Assembly (NCBI GenBank): GCA_958496175.1 | Contig: OY292275.1 | Span: 23,351,001 to 23,415,000, forward strand | Origin: Sisyra terminalis | Lineage: Eukaryota; Arthropoda; Insecta; Neuroptera; Sisyridae | Direction of reading: 5' to 3' | Length of the DNA: 64,000 bases | Part shown: positions 1 through 10,798 of the stretch, piece after piece | Position numbering within the stretch: the first letter of the stretch is position 1 | Layout of the letters: the number at the start of each line of letters is the position of its first letter | Notes under the pieces: model-generated | The model's input: only the letters and a program-made list of their open reading frames with translations | What the model was told of the DNA's origin: nothing | Database searches by the model: none | Position numbers and translations under genes: made by a program

Positions 1-236
1 TTCACATTTTTAAGTCATCTTACAAGTGTTCGAGTATCTGTTCAGAATAAAAATATGAATATTATTTAAAGATTACATTTTTAGTCGTTATTCTCTCAAA
101 TTGAAAAAATAGAGGTATTTAATATATCTTAATAATGATTGCACAGTAGAATAGGATGTCAGAGGCAGTAAACTTACACAAAAATTCAGAGCTAACAAAA
201 GTTTATGTAACAAGTTTTTTAAGTTATACTTCATTT

Positions 237-275
237 CGTCATTCCCTCATTTCAAATTGAAACGAGGAAATGACG
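237..275. repeat. Imperfect 39-bp hairpin
   Basis: The two halves (237-255 and 256-275) are nearly reverse complements, reading roughly CGTCATTcCCTC on the left and GAGGaAATGACG on the right, with almost no loop. It may be a miniature transposon remnant; nothing else identifies it. Confidence 0.5.
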
Positions 276-814
276 ATATATGAGATAATGGTTTTAAACT
301 AGCCGAACTTGTTTTTTTATTTATTTATTTGCTTATTTAATCCCTAAATTCACCGTTTTTTCCTGTTTAAAGATAAAAACATCATTCATATCGACTTAAG
401 TGAAAATTATTAGTGTAAGTACAATGCACAGATACAAGTAGTTCATTTTGATGGTGTAGGACAACAAATAACACTTTACAGAGAAGTATTATATTAACGT
501 ATCAATAATACTGTTAGGACCCAAACTTTTTGCTCTCTATCAAACAATAACAGCCACGATTCAATGACGGTATGGCCTATAAAAACCGTTCTCTCACTTT
601 CAAAAGTATAAATCCTCCTTTTGACTCGTCTAAAATAAGTTTATTCTGAGGACCATTATATTGGTAAAATCTAGTTACACAAATACATACTACAAAGTTG
701 ACAAAAAGAATCAATGTGTATACAATATATAGAATATATTGCGGTTCAATTTATGTAGTATAATTTAATATAATAATATATAAAAATCATACCATAAATA
801 TAAATTTTAACAAA

Positions 815-885
815 AATATTTGTGACGTATTGCCTAGATACGTATTTCGATTGCCAAGCAATCTTCCTCAGTGATTATCAAGTAG
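815..885 (-). ncRNA. Candidate hammerhead-like ribozyme motif (decayed?)
   Basis: Read on the minus strand this shows CTGAGGA (865-871), one extra A, a perfect 6-bp stem GATTGC/GCAATC with a 3-nt loop (849-863), GAAA (845-848), then a self-complementary ATACGTAT ending in TC. The order CTGANGA, stem II, GAAA, very short stem III, UH is that of minimal hammerhead ribozymes, which are known from Penelope-like retroelements. Against it, there is one additional A between the core and stem II, and stem I pairs poorly. It may be a decayed copy or only a transposon hairpin. Confidence 0.3.
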
Positions 886-1655
886 TTTGGATCACTCCGT
901 AACTGCTTTTTGATGATTCACAAATTAATCACGGATTGAAGAAAAAAATCTTATTTTGAAAAAGAATCAAGTTTTATATTTATTTTTTTCTATCTAATAT
1001 CGGTATTTGGTGAAAATTACCCATATAGATATTGCGCTTGAAAATGATAAAGTTTAGTTACTACTCTAATCAACTAAACAAAATAAAAACGTTACCATTT
1101 AACATGAATAAAGGACCCCGAAAAACTGATAGAAAATTGGGTGTGAAAATTTCAAGAAAATTCGTCAATAGCATCTAATAGATATATTTACAAAGTTCAG
1201 TACTCTTTACTACTTATGGTGAACAATTATTAATTTAACATTAAAACGATGGACTGTAAGTAACTACTACACAACTATTTTAAGAAACATACCAATACAT
1301 CAATACTTAAAGAAAAGAAAAACATATATTTTAAAAATATAAATATTTTTAAGAAGATTATTCTATAATAATCATTGTTGAATTGAGAAAGGAGCTATTC
1401 CAATAGAAAACAAATTTCTGGGGCAAACTTAGTTTCAAAAGTATTAGCAAACTATAGTTTCAACTTCAGGAAAGATGTTTTAAATAAAAATTGTAACTTA
1501 GTCTAAGTTAGCAATCCAAGGAAACTAAACCGTTTTTAGTTTCTTTTGGAAACTTTAAAAAAGTGGCTATAACTTCTTTTTCGAAATTACTGATTTTGTA
1601 GATACGTGGAGTTTGGAACTTATGTAAGAGGTAATACAAAAAAAAATTTACAAAC

Positions 1656-1858
1656 CTTGAATCAAATTTGGTATTATCGTCTAGAGTTCCAGTGTAATGC
1701 ATAGTCAACATATCGCCTTGTTTGGACCTAACTGAACAGTCTTCGGGTTTGCTGACAACATCCACTTTGAGTTCTCCTGCAGCTTTATCGGCAGCAAAAG
1801 TCGTTCGAGAAACAATCGCAAACGTAGCGAGGAAAATGAACACACGAAAGCGTGGCAT
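1656..1858 (-). CDS. Fkbp14: FKBP-type peptidyl-prolyl isomerase, ER (FKBP14-like), first coding exon
   Basis: This is the first coding exon of a secretory-pathway FKBP, an enzyme that isomerises Xaa-Pro bonds during protein folding in the ER lumen. The start at 1858 gives a signal peptide (MPRFRVFIFLATFAIVSR..., likely cut near TFA/ADK) and then the opening of the FKBP domain: KVDVVSKPEDC, RSKQGDMLTMHYTGTL and TKFDS. The K.GD.L.MHYTGTL block is typical of FKBP2/FKBP14. I prefer FKBP14 because the spacing and the PE.C motif resemble insect Fkbp14, but the EF-hand tail that would prove it lies outside the window. The exon ends in phase 2 at AAG|GTTTGT. An in-frame upstream reading exists but would displace the signal peptide from the N-terminus. 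Confidence 0.8.
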
Positions 1859-2390
1859 TGTGAAACGAAAATAATGGCAAAACAAAGTTGTGGAAAAGTT
1901 TGCAGGAAGACGCAAACAAGACGTACGTGGTAACGAACGCACACCAACTGGAAAAAGTTGATGAAGTAGTGAAGTCGACAAGTCGACGAACAATTCCGGA
2001 ATACGCGTCCGACAGCGATAATGTAGAGGCGAGAGTCGTGGCACCGTTCTCTCACTCGTTCAGTGTTTCTGTGTGCGGGACGTGAGCTCTGCAGGCAGGC
2101 GGCGCAATCGGTTTGGCCCACATCACATTGCCATCGTGTTCGTGTCGTCGATGGCGTTCTCACCTTTCATGCGTCTTTCCAACAATTTCTACTGCCACGC
2201 TGGCCACCGCCGCTTCTCTGCACTTTTTCCATTTCATTTTTGATTGCCACGAAGCGCTTAATCAAACATTATCAAAATATTCTTGTGACGTCATCATAAG
2301 TCAGAGTCATCCTTACATACTATATAGATCCACCCAACACACGCATCTCCGATCTCTTCTTATTTATTGCCTACACGCGTAATTACAATT
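1859..2390 (-). promoter_or_regulatory. 5' UTR and promoter region of the FKBP gene
   Basis: Upstream of the FKBP start codon the sequence becomes clearly more GC-rich, for example around 2050-2120, than the rest of the left 10 kb. That is expected for a 5' UTR and promoter. No TATA box stands out. Open frames on both strands here overlap one another, have no recognisable domains and look like by-products of the higher GC content. Confidence 0.45.
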
Positions 2391-2490
2391 CTTCACTTTA
2401 CGCTTTTTAAACAAAAATTACCAATGCTAATTGTACTTAACAACCATCAACCATTTCTATAAACTTAAGTTGTTTTCTTCTCAATAGCAC

Positions 2491-2560
2491 ATACTTTCAA
2501 TATCAAGGTTACTCATTTGAAATAAAATTGATTAGAAATAAAATATTAAAAATATTATAT
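2491..2560. repeat. Flank segment with an inverted copy inside the adjacent fold-back element
   Basis: Bases 2491-2519 recur exactly as their reverse complement at 3056-3084, and 2528-2556 recur inverted at about 2993-3020. The second location is inside the AT core of the fold-back element just to the right. The element core therefore contains host flank in inverted orientation. Confidence 0.7.
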
Positions 2561-2588
2561 ATAAAATATATATATATATATATATATA

Positions 2589-2904
2589 CAGGAAGAGACT
2601 ACGGCAGTGGATTAAAAACCTACATTTAACTATACCAAAGAAGTATTACTTCTCACGCGTGTACATAAGTACATACACTTCTTTTTTTTAAGAGAGATGG
2701 ATTAATATGAATGAGTCGGTTTAGCCGTAAAAAATAAGTTTCGGTAGGACGCTAGCAAAAACGGGTGGATGAGCGAAGCGAGCAGGAGACGAAGCCCTCT
2801 AATTTAACCAAGAGAAATATACAATTATAAAACGTATAAACGTCAACAATCAATTTGAATATATATATATTATAATATAAATAATATAAATATTATATAT
2901 AATA

Positions 2905-2979
<75 letters not shown>

Positions 2980-3100
2980 ATATTTTATATATAATATTTT
3001 TAATATTTTATTTCTAATCAAGATATAATTATCAAGTTAATTAATGTATCTTTTTCAAATGAGTAACCTTGATATTGAAAGTATAAAAAATATTATATAT

Positions 3101-3147
<47 letters not shown>

Positions 3148-3204
3148 ATATTTATATTATTTATATTATAATATAATATAAATAATATAATATTATTTAT
3201 ATTA

Positions 3205-3245
<41 letters not shown>

Positions 3246-3550
3246 ATATATAATATTTATATTATAATATATATATATATTCAAATTGATTGTTGTCGTT
3301 TATACGTTTTATAATTGTATATTTCTCTTGGTTAAATTAGAGGGCTTCGTCTCCTGCTCGCTTCGCTCATCCACCCGTTTTTGCTAGCGTCCTACCGAAA
3401 CTAATTTTTTACGGCTAAACCGACTCATTCATATTAATCCATCTCTCTTAAAAAAAAGAAATGTATGTACTTATGTACACGCGTGAGAAGTTATACTTCT
3501 TTGGTATAGTTAAATGTAGGTTTTTAATCCACTGCCGTAGTCCCTTCCTG
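2589..3550. mobile_element. Fold-back DNA transposon with 270-bp terminal inverted repeats
   Basis: The left arm (2589-2860) and right arm (3281-3550) are nearly perfect reverse complements over about 270 bp, starting CAGGAAG and ending CTTCCTG. They enclose an AT-rich core. TA lies immediately outside both ends, which would fit a Tc1/mariner-type target, but the left flank is itself a TA tract, so that match is weak evidence. There is no transposase frame. The arms are far more GC-rich than the core. Confidence 0.75.
2861..3280. repeat. AT-dinucleotide core of the fold-back element
   Basis: Several long (TA)n tracts occur here (about 2908-2964, 3098-3140 and 3215-3242), separated by TATAATATTTATA-like units and by an inverted copy of the left flank at about 2993-3084. 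Confidence 0.8.
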
Positions 3551-3697
3551 TAGTGCCTGAACTGGCACATCAGTTATAAAATTTGTGTTTACTAAAATAT
3601 GGTACAATTTCAAACACAAATTACTTGGTATAAGCTTGGATCAGGAACGTCGAGATTTTCAGAACTGTTTAGAATGGTTTCGATATTATTCCTGTAC

Positions 3698-4169
3698 GTA
3701 TTGTTCACTCGAATGCAATTTGTTCGTAAATTTTGACATGTCAAATGAAGAAGCGGCTGTTATTTTCAAATATGTATTTATATTGTATTATGTAAAATCT
3801 GTGAAATTAAATTTTCTAAATAAAGTTTACGTTGGCTCAAGTCTATTTCAGCACACCCACAATTTGGCAACGTTGCATTTTCGACTTTGTTTTAATTTAA
3901 TTCGCGATTAAATCGGTCCATAATCAAAATTTACCCACAAAAGAGAGAATTATACCATATTAGAATTGAATTAACAAAAATATCGCAAATTAAATTAAAA
4001 ACAAAATCGAAAATGCAATGTTGGCAGATTGTGGGTGTGCTAAAATGGACTTGAGATGAAAATTTAATTTTACATATTATAATATAAATACATATTTGAA
4101 AATAACCGTCGCTTCTTCATTTCTGGCATGTCAAAGTTTACGTACAAATTGCATTGGAGTGAACAATAC
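3698..4169. repeat. Large nested palindrome around a MITE-A copy
   Basis: The outer arms, about 3698-3836 and 4056-4169, are diverged reverse complements that share GTATTGTTCACTC, GACATGTCAAA and GAAGAAGCGGC with their inverses. They enclose a second palindrome, the MITE-A core. The left arm has about 17 extra bases next to the core. An open frame over the left half lacks recognisable domains and comes from the repeat. Confidence 0.7.
3837..4055. mobile_element. MITE-A copy 1
   Basis: The ends are inverted: CTCAAGTC at the left and GACTTGAG at the right, followed by AGCACACCCACAAT.TGGCAA and its complement, then a long internal inverted repeat (TTTAATTTAATTCGCGAT). The same core recurs near 18.9, 50.8 and 57.8 kb. 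No protein is encoded. Confidence 0.75.
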
Positions 4170-5603
4170 ATTCATAAAAACATTCATGTTAGTGGAATAC
4201 AAATATAATAATTATTGGCTCAAATTTGAACTACCATGTCATTAGTTTCAACTGTCATTTCGATTTCATTCAATTGCTAATTTTAACCATTTGTCAGTTG
4301 TGTCAGTGTTGGGCTATCAATATTTCACGGAATGTAACTGGGTCTCAAATAAAAGATTAAATTGGCTTTTTTTTACATAGATATGATATGTTTACATATT
4401 TGGTTACTTATACAAAATGTTTAAATGTAAAAATGTATTATATGAATTAAACATTTAACCGAATTAACAGATTGGGTCACATGTTCGAACAATACTTATC
4501 AAAAACCTTTACCATATAGAAGTAGATTGTTGCCATAAAATATCATGTATAAACAATCCTAAATAACGATGTCCCAAATTATATTTATACAATAGTGATT
4601 GTCTATTTTATTTACCCATTTATATCTATGAATTGAAATTGATTTTTAATTGAAATATAGAAAAATATAATGTATAACTAACATTTTTAAACTTGTGATA
4701 TCTTTCGAATGGAATGTTCAAATTGAATAACTCAAAAAGTTATATAATGGTATTGAAGCAAACTTAAATATGAAGCCATTTATTTTGATAAGGATTAATC
4801 CCAAAGTATAAATAAAAGAGCTTTTATAACGGTGGCATTTATGTAAATTTTTTAAAATGAAAAAACACTTATTGTGACATAACTATAATAGTTAGACATA
4901 TGCTGTCGCTTTATTTTTTGTATCATAGATAATGATATGTTCTACAAAATCGTACTACATTATTTTGTCTATAACCAATAGTTTTCGCAGCGCACGCGAT
5001 AAAACAATGTTTTTTGGTAATTTTTTTCAGACCTTGGGTTACATTATTGGAGTTTTAGTATGGATCCTTAACTTTTTTGAAAATTTAATATAGCCCATGT
5101 TCACCGGAAAGAATGTAGCTTCCTAACAGTGAAAAAAGTTTTCAAATCGGTCAAGTAATTTCGGAGACTATTCAAAGCAAACAAACAATCAAATCTTTCC
5201 TCTTTATAATAATAGAAGAATACAATGTATCAATCGACTTTTATTACATTATTTTAAATATTACACTAAATAACTTCAGAAAAATATATTTCTTTTAAAT
5301 GCATTTTAATTCTCATAATAATAATAATAGGCAAACGTAAGTAATATGTATGCATATATTTCAGCAAAGGTAGACAATATTTGTTACATATTGATAACAC
5401 ATACGTGTGAGTGAAAAACAATCATTGTTTCAAATTTGAACTGAATGATTGTCGCTATGGTTTCAACAGTCATTTTGATTTCATTCAATCAATTGCCAAT
5501 TGTTACCATTTGTCAGTATTGGGCGATGAATATTTGATGGGACATTACTAGATATGTATTGATATGGATATTGTTTAGATTGTAAAATTCGAAAATATTT
5601 AGT
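4056..5603. repeat. Diverged repeats without a gene
   Basis: Two diverged direct copies are visible at about 4225-4345 and 5425-5545, each with TTTCAACWGTCATTT, a TTCATTCAATT block, TTTGTCAGT and TTGGGC. A second related pair is near 4590-4670 and 5990-6070. I see no exon. Confidence 0.45.
4950..5222 (+). mobile_element. Possible non-LTR retrotransposon 3' end
   Basis: The stretch ends with TTTTCAAATCGGTCAAGTAA, TTCGGAG, AAACAAACAA and CTCTTTATAATAATA. This series resembles the 3' ends of RTE-like non-LTR elements in insects, where a codon string leading to KFFKSV is followed by a CTCTTTATA tail. No coding frame is intact. The assignment rests on remembered motif resemblance only. Confidence 0.3.
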
Positions 5604-5906
5604 TCAACGATATCTATCTTCTCCATGTTTTAAAGGTTCTACCCGTTTGGCTGTTTCTAACTGTTCGTTAGCTATAACTTCGTATATGATTCGGGATTGT
5701 TCGGGATGATTGAATTCTCTCCCCTCGAGTCCCCCGGTAAACGAAAAACATATGCCAACATATGCGAGTGCTGGCTTAACTTGATCGATGCGATAGTGTT
5801 TTAGTCGTTTTACTGCTATGCATATCACTCCCAAAAATCGGCCACATTTCGCCCGCTTGAACCGTTCTTTCTCGCTAACCGTTTGCGAGCAAACGAGCAA
5901 CTTCAT
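5604..5906 (-). other. Isolated GC-rich 100-codon open frame, unrecognised
   Basis: The frame encodes a 100-residue product (MKLLVCSQTVSEKERFKRAK... ending KHGEDRYR). Its base composition is well above the surrounding AT-rich DNA. I recognise no domain and find no splice sites or neighbours that would make it part of a gene. A palindrome of 20 bp (5914-5933) sits just upstream of its start and a GTTTGC/GCAAAC hairpin (5881-5894) overlaps its 5' end. It could be a transposon terminal region, a gene fragment or chance. Treat the coding call as unproven. Confidence 0.25.
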
Positions 5907-6690
5907 ACTATTACTTTAAAGCATGCTTTAAAGCGTAATTTTTTGAACAATTCACTCTCACTCTCTAGGGAAAATTAAATTATTACAATAGTAGTTACAT
6001 ATTTTTATTATCTGTTTATATCTATGTAAAGAAACTGATTTTTAATACAAATGTAGAAAAGCATAATGCAAAATAATGTATCAATCGATTGTGTATTAAT
6101 ATGGGTATGGTTCAAACTATAAAAATTGAAAATTTTAAATTCGACGATATCGATGTTTTAACTATAAAATAACAACTGAAGATGCCTGTTATGACTGTTA
6201 TCTCTTCTTAGCAATTTTTAACTTCATCGTCGATCATTTCAGTTGGTTTCATTTACCGAATAACAAAAAATCTATTGTTAACTATAAGTTCAAAAAAACT
6301 ATTGAATGTATTGGAAACTTTTAAATTTTGAATGCCTTGTTTTAACAGAGATATCTTCGTGCGAAAAATAAAATAAACATTATCGTAATTAGTCTTTATA
6401 TTTGTTACTATTAAGTCACATATTAATCATTCAGTCTGTGACATATTGACTAATAATCAACTTATCATATTATCACTCCTTATTTCAAAAAATAAAAATT
6501 ATATTAGTAAATACTATTTTTGTTTTGTTATTATAACATAAATTCAAAAGATACAAAACAAAACTAATTTTTACTTAGTATACTTAAGTTGACTTACGTT
6601 CTCCAAAACAAAAAAAATACACTCCTCCTTCTAAAAAGTAAAATAATTTCTTCTAAACTTTGATCATTAATGAACCACAATCAAATTAAA

Positions 6691-6855
6691 TACTACTGGT
6701 GACCGAGTGGTGAAGGTGTCCGTTTCAAAACTGATAAGAATTGGGTTCGAATTTCAAATTTTCGATATTTCTCGATTTACGGATTTTTATTAACCCTACA
6801 GTCACTAAAAGACCTTAGTAGTTATAAAGCGACGATAAATAAGAATTAAAAAAAT
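6691..6855 (+). mobile_element. tRNA-derived SINE, copy 1
   Basis: A tRNA-Ser/Leu-like head shows an A-box (GGTGACCGAGTGGTGAAGGT) and a B-box (GGGTTCGAATT). It is followed by the family tail (TTTACGGATTTTTATTAACC, then TTAGTAGTTATAAAGCGACG) and an A-rich end. At least six other copies share this layout. Confidence 0.7.
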
Positions 6856-7199
6856 ATTGTTTTTAAGAACCAACATGTTTATCAACATTTTCGCCTCGTA
6901 AATTGCTTCTTCTGTTTAAATACTTTTGATCAGCAGCGCTAAATAGACTAAATAGTTGTCCACTGAAAACACTCGTCAGTACATCTGGCCCGGATTTCAG
7001 TGCAACCTTTCTCAAAGACAACAATAAAACTTAAAGTTAATTAAAAAGTTATTTAGTATAAAATAAAATCTGCATGAAATTTTTAATTCCAACATTTATT
7101 TTACTAGCGATACATCAACTTAATCCTTCAGATGTATAATTTAGATATGAAGATAATTAAATGCAGAACTTGAATCCATCAGGATTAGATCCTCTATAA

Positions 7200-7420
7200 C
7201 AGGGATGAGCAACTTTACTGCAGGCCAATTGAAACATTAAAGTTTTTAAAGGTCAAATAAAATAAAAACAAAAAAATTATCGAATTATCGAAAAGCTCTT
7301 GAATAATAAACATATTCAATTTGAATTTTATTCAAAAGTGAGCAACACATCACTAAAAATTAATGTGATAAAATAATTAATTACACGTGTAATTGACGGG
7401 CCGCGGATTGTTCATCCCTG
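7200..7420. mobile_element. hAT-type MITE, 221 bp
   Basis: The terminal inverted repeats are CAGGGATGAGCAA at the left and TTGTTCATCCCTG at the right. The flanking 8-mers, CTCTATAA (7192-7199) and CTTTATAA (7421-7428), match at 7 of 8 positions, as expected for an aged hAT target duplication. It has no coding capacity. Confidence 0.75.
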
Positions 7421-7428
7421 CTTTATAA

Positions 7429-9190
7429 TAACTCTTTAGAAATATTTTTTTATAATTTTTAGAGCTTTTCAGAATTAAATTATTTTTCACTCCCTATAAT
7501 GATCTAATGGTTATTACCGGGATTATTATATCGAATGCGATCTTATGGTTTTCCTAACTTATCGGTAATTTTTTTAAAAAAGTGTTCTTATAACGTTCCA
7601 TTTTTTATTGATAATATGAATTATAAATGGAAAAAATCAAAGTGATTATTATATAAATGTATATTTTGTTTATTCTATTTACCTTTTAACCCTTCAGTAA
7701 AATGTAAAAGTTCAAACAAATTCAAATTACCTATGCAAATATTTTAATTACACTTAATTGTAACCCCTCCGTAATACTTGCAGTCTAGTAAAAATAAAGA
7801 AAATAATTTAAAAACTCTAATTTTCTTACTTATTCCTTTAGGATTTTTTGTTACGTAGAATTTTTAAAATGTGAGTAATATTGTTGGTAATTAGAAATTA
7901 TCTTTTTCTTATAATTATAGTTAGTTTTTGAAATTCCAAAAGTTGATTAGTAAAAAATATAATTAAGTATATAATAACTATCCAGATATTTTGCAATTAT
8001 ATTGATCGATTCATTAAGAATTTAATTTATCAATATCACAAATAAAAATTGAACTTAAGTTAAACGTTATTAACGTTGTTACCATTTTTGATTAGATATC
8101 ATAATCAAGTATACCTATTTTTAGCTTAGATAACAGTCTTTATCTTTCCAAGTCAGTATATATTTTATTAACATTAGTTATAACAAGAGGGCTGTATTTT
8201 TAATCCGCCAAAAGAACCAATTTATAGTAAAAAAACGCAGTATTTAAATTATGTTGACTTAAAGTATAAATTTTATAATTAAAATCTTAATTAAATAACA
8301 TGCCTCTTTAACTTTACATCCCATTGACTAAATATCTGCCAATATGCATATATTTTCTAGGTACATCTATCCTTTTTGGAAGTTAACAACCGATACTTCG
8401 TGAGTTTTCAGTATTTTCTTTACTAATTAGATGTATTTTTTTTAAATGTTTACGATTTTTGTTTTTAAATTTAGTAGTTAGATAATTAATTAAAATTAAT
8501 TGTCGTTCAGAATTTATCACCCAAATGTACAGTAATTCAATAAATAGTATTCAATAAATAGCTTGTTCTGTAAGGACAATACTTTATATTTGGTTATCTA
8601 TTGAAACGAAAAATGATAAAACGTGCTCCCTAGTTCATTGCGCAGTTAATCTGACTCGAAATCAACCAGAGCTGTTTTAAAAGGTTGTTTATAATTGCTG
8701 TATAACTACAATGGTTGTTTAGCGCACTTCTAAGTGCCGCTATTCAAAAAATAATAGTTTTCAGTAATTGCGGCATTTGCACCCAAACATACTGGTATGT
8801 AGAAAAAACCATCAGAAGTCGTTTAAAGTTATTAAAGGCATTTTAAATGTAATGATTCAGAATGTCGAAAAATACTTTTTTTAAAGGGTTACTTAAGACA
8901 TTAAGTACTACGACAGTAAGTAGGATTAGAGAAATTTGATTCACTATACAATTGTATGTATTCCATCCACCAGAGTTTCACGTCCTTGTATTTTAGATAC
9001 TTTTTTATTCGTTAACTATTATAATTGTTAGTATTCAGTACGATTCTTGGACTTGCCTAAATTTACATTTTATTTATTATTATAACAAATTTCATCCTCT
9101 AATAAACCGGAATAAAGTGGTAAAAAAAAACAAAAAATGTTGGCAACATATTACTTTTTCCAGTGCATCGATAGCCCAATACCTTAAGAT
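7429..9190. other. Intergenic, no feature seen
   Basis: AT-rich sequence without a convincing exon, RNA gene or paired repeat ends. Confidence 0.5.
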
Positions 9191-9331
9191 CGGTGGTTCT
9201 TAGCTTTGTTGGAGGTACTGACCCTCACCAATTTCATATACTCTTTGTGTGCTTCTTGACTCCGCCGAACCCGTGAGACTGACTCACTGAACCCGTGGAG
9301 TTCGATCGAACCCAGGTTAACCCTGGTTAAA
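9191..9331 (-). mobile_element. Diverged hAT MITE relic
   Basis: Its reverse complement matches the element at 51082-51324. Shared blocks include TTCGATCGAACT, the CAGTGAGTCAGTCT region, ATATGAAATTGGTGAGGGTC and the terminal AAGAACCACCG. The other end is eroded and no target duplication is visible. Confidence 0.55.
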
Positions 9332-10798
9332 TAGAAGTTGTAACCAGGATGGATTTATAGGACCAGCACACTTAGGCAGCATTCCGATGGCGTTCCCCTT
9401 CTAAAGTTAAAAAAAATCAACTAACCACTGTCATTTCAAATTATAAAATATTTCAACAATTTAAAACTCTTCCTATTTCAGTTATCAAAGTTTTAATCAA
9501 CGTTCTTTTGGTTAAATATTTCATTTGTATGAAACTCTACAGCAAGGTTGGCTAGTGACGCTAGTGATATGAAAAAATAACCGATAATGGAAAAATATCG
9601 ATTATTGTTTTCTATAAAAATGGATTTTACCAATCAATTTTAATGTTACAAAATATTAATTACATAAAAATCGATTTTTTATACTATCGATTTATACGTC
9701 CGAAACCCTCCCAAGTCCAGACAGAAGTTTGGGGCAGTAAGGAGTACCGGAGTGAGATAAATTCTTACTTTTTCCACCAATTTTGGTAATTATTAATAAT
9801 GATAAATAATTATTAATTATTTTTGATTCACCACACTTATCGTAACATATATAGAAGAAAAAGGCAGACATTTTTTCAAATAATGGAAAATAAAATTTTT
9901 CCAAAACAGTTATTGAAAAGAGAAAATTCAATTTCTTTTCCTCAATATTACATCCTAAGATTGGCTTTAATAAAAATTCAGCCTGTTGTGGTTACCCAAA
10001 AGGCTCAAGTATATTCTCAATGCTCATTACACATGCTTTTTTGCAAAATTTTTTGATGCGTGTTATATTTAAGGTAAACAAGAGCGTATTGTACTTAAAA
10101 ATTAATAAGTGGATATTTTAAAAAAAAGATCAAGATTCTGCGGGTGTCGCGCATTATACGATACTTGAAATTTTGGAGATATGCGAATAACTGCCTAGCT
10201 TAATCTGTGCATTATAATTGGGAATTTAGGGTTCTTATTTTTCTTTCGCTGTTGCTTATGGCGTAACTATGTCTGCCAAACCCTAAACAATACGCCACGG
10301 AGATAAAAGCAACAATTTTTAGGTGTCAGGCATATCGCATTCTCATTTAACTTCATCAAAAAATAATTGAAGAATAAAACTAAAACTTTTGTATAGAACT
10401 ACATTTATCTGTAAGAAACCTCAATGTCAATAATGAACTCTTCGATATGTAATAATGAACTTCCACTTCTTTTTTTGGTCAGTTGAATAGCTTGTAAAAT
10501 ATGTTCTTGAAAATGGAAAATACATTTTCTGATAGAATCTATAAACCAATAAGCCCACCTCGATAATTTTCTATGAAGAAATCTTTTGACTATTGAACCG
10601 TCTTTAATGCAGAAAAAAAGGAAAATAAATAGAACAATCTCATGCTTACCCTTTGAAAAGTATTAACTGCTATAAAACAAAAACAAAATGTACGTTTAAA
10701 ATTTATCTTTATTCTGTTTTTTATACATACATCAAATGATAACACAATTCTTGAATAAAATCTATTAAGCAATTAGGAAAGTAAAGATTTTTCTTAAA
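9332..10798. other. Region downstream of Pep, no coding seen
   Basis: This is the 3' flank of the Pep gene. Short open frames here (for example 9692-9931 minus and 9823-10056 plus) overlap on opposite strands and have AT-driven composition, so I do not accept them. Confidence 0.5.

Larger units (their letters stand above)
1..1655. other. Intron or 3' part of the FKBP gene; no exon seen
   Basis: This AT-rich stretch lies downstream of the FKBP first coding exon on the minus strand, so it should be intron sequence. I searched it for the next FKBP exon (the region around the GQVIKGWDQG motif) and did not find it, so the gene continues beyond the left edge. It contains a short hairpin at 237-275 and a ribozyme-like fold at about 815-885. 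Confidence 0.6.

Noticed and set aside
2063..2382. Plus-strand open frames upstream of the FKBP gene
   Set aside because: They overlap each other and the minus-strand 5' region, lack domains, and fit a GC-richer promoter stretch.
3585..3911. 108-codon plus-strand open frame
   Set aside because: It lies over the left arms of two nested palindromes and ends in MITE-A; the repeat explains the frame.
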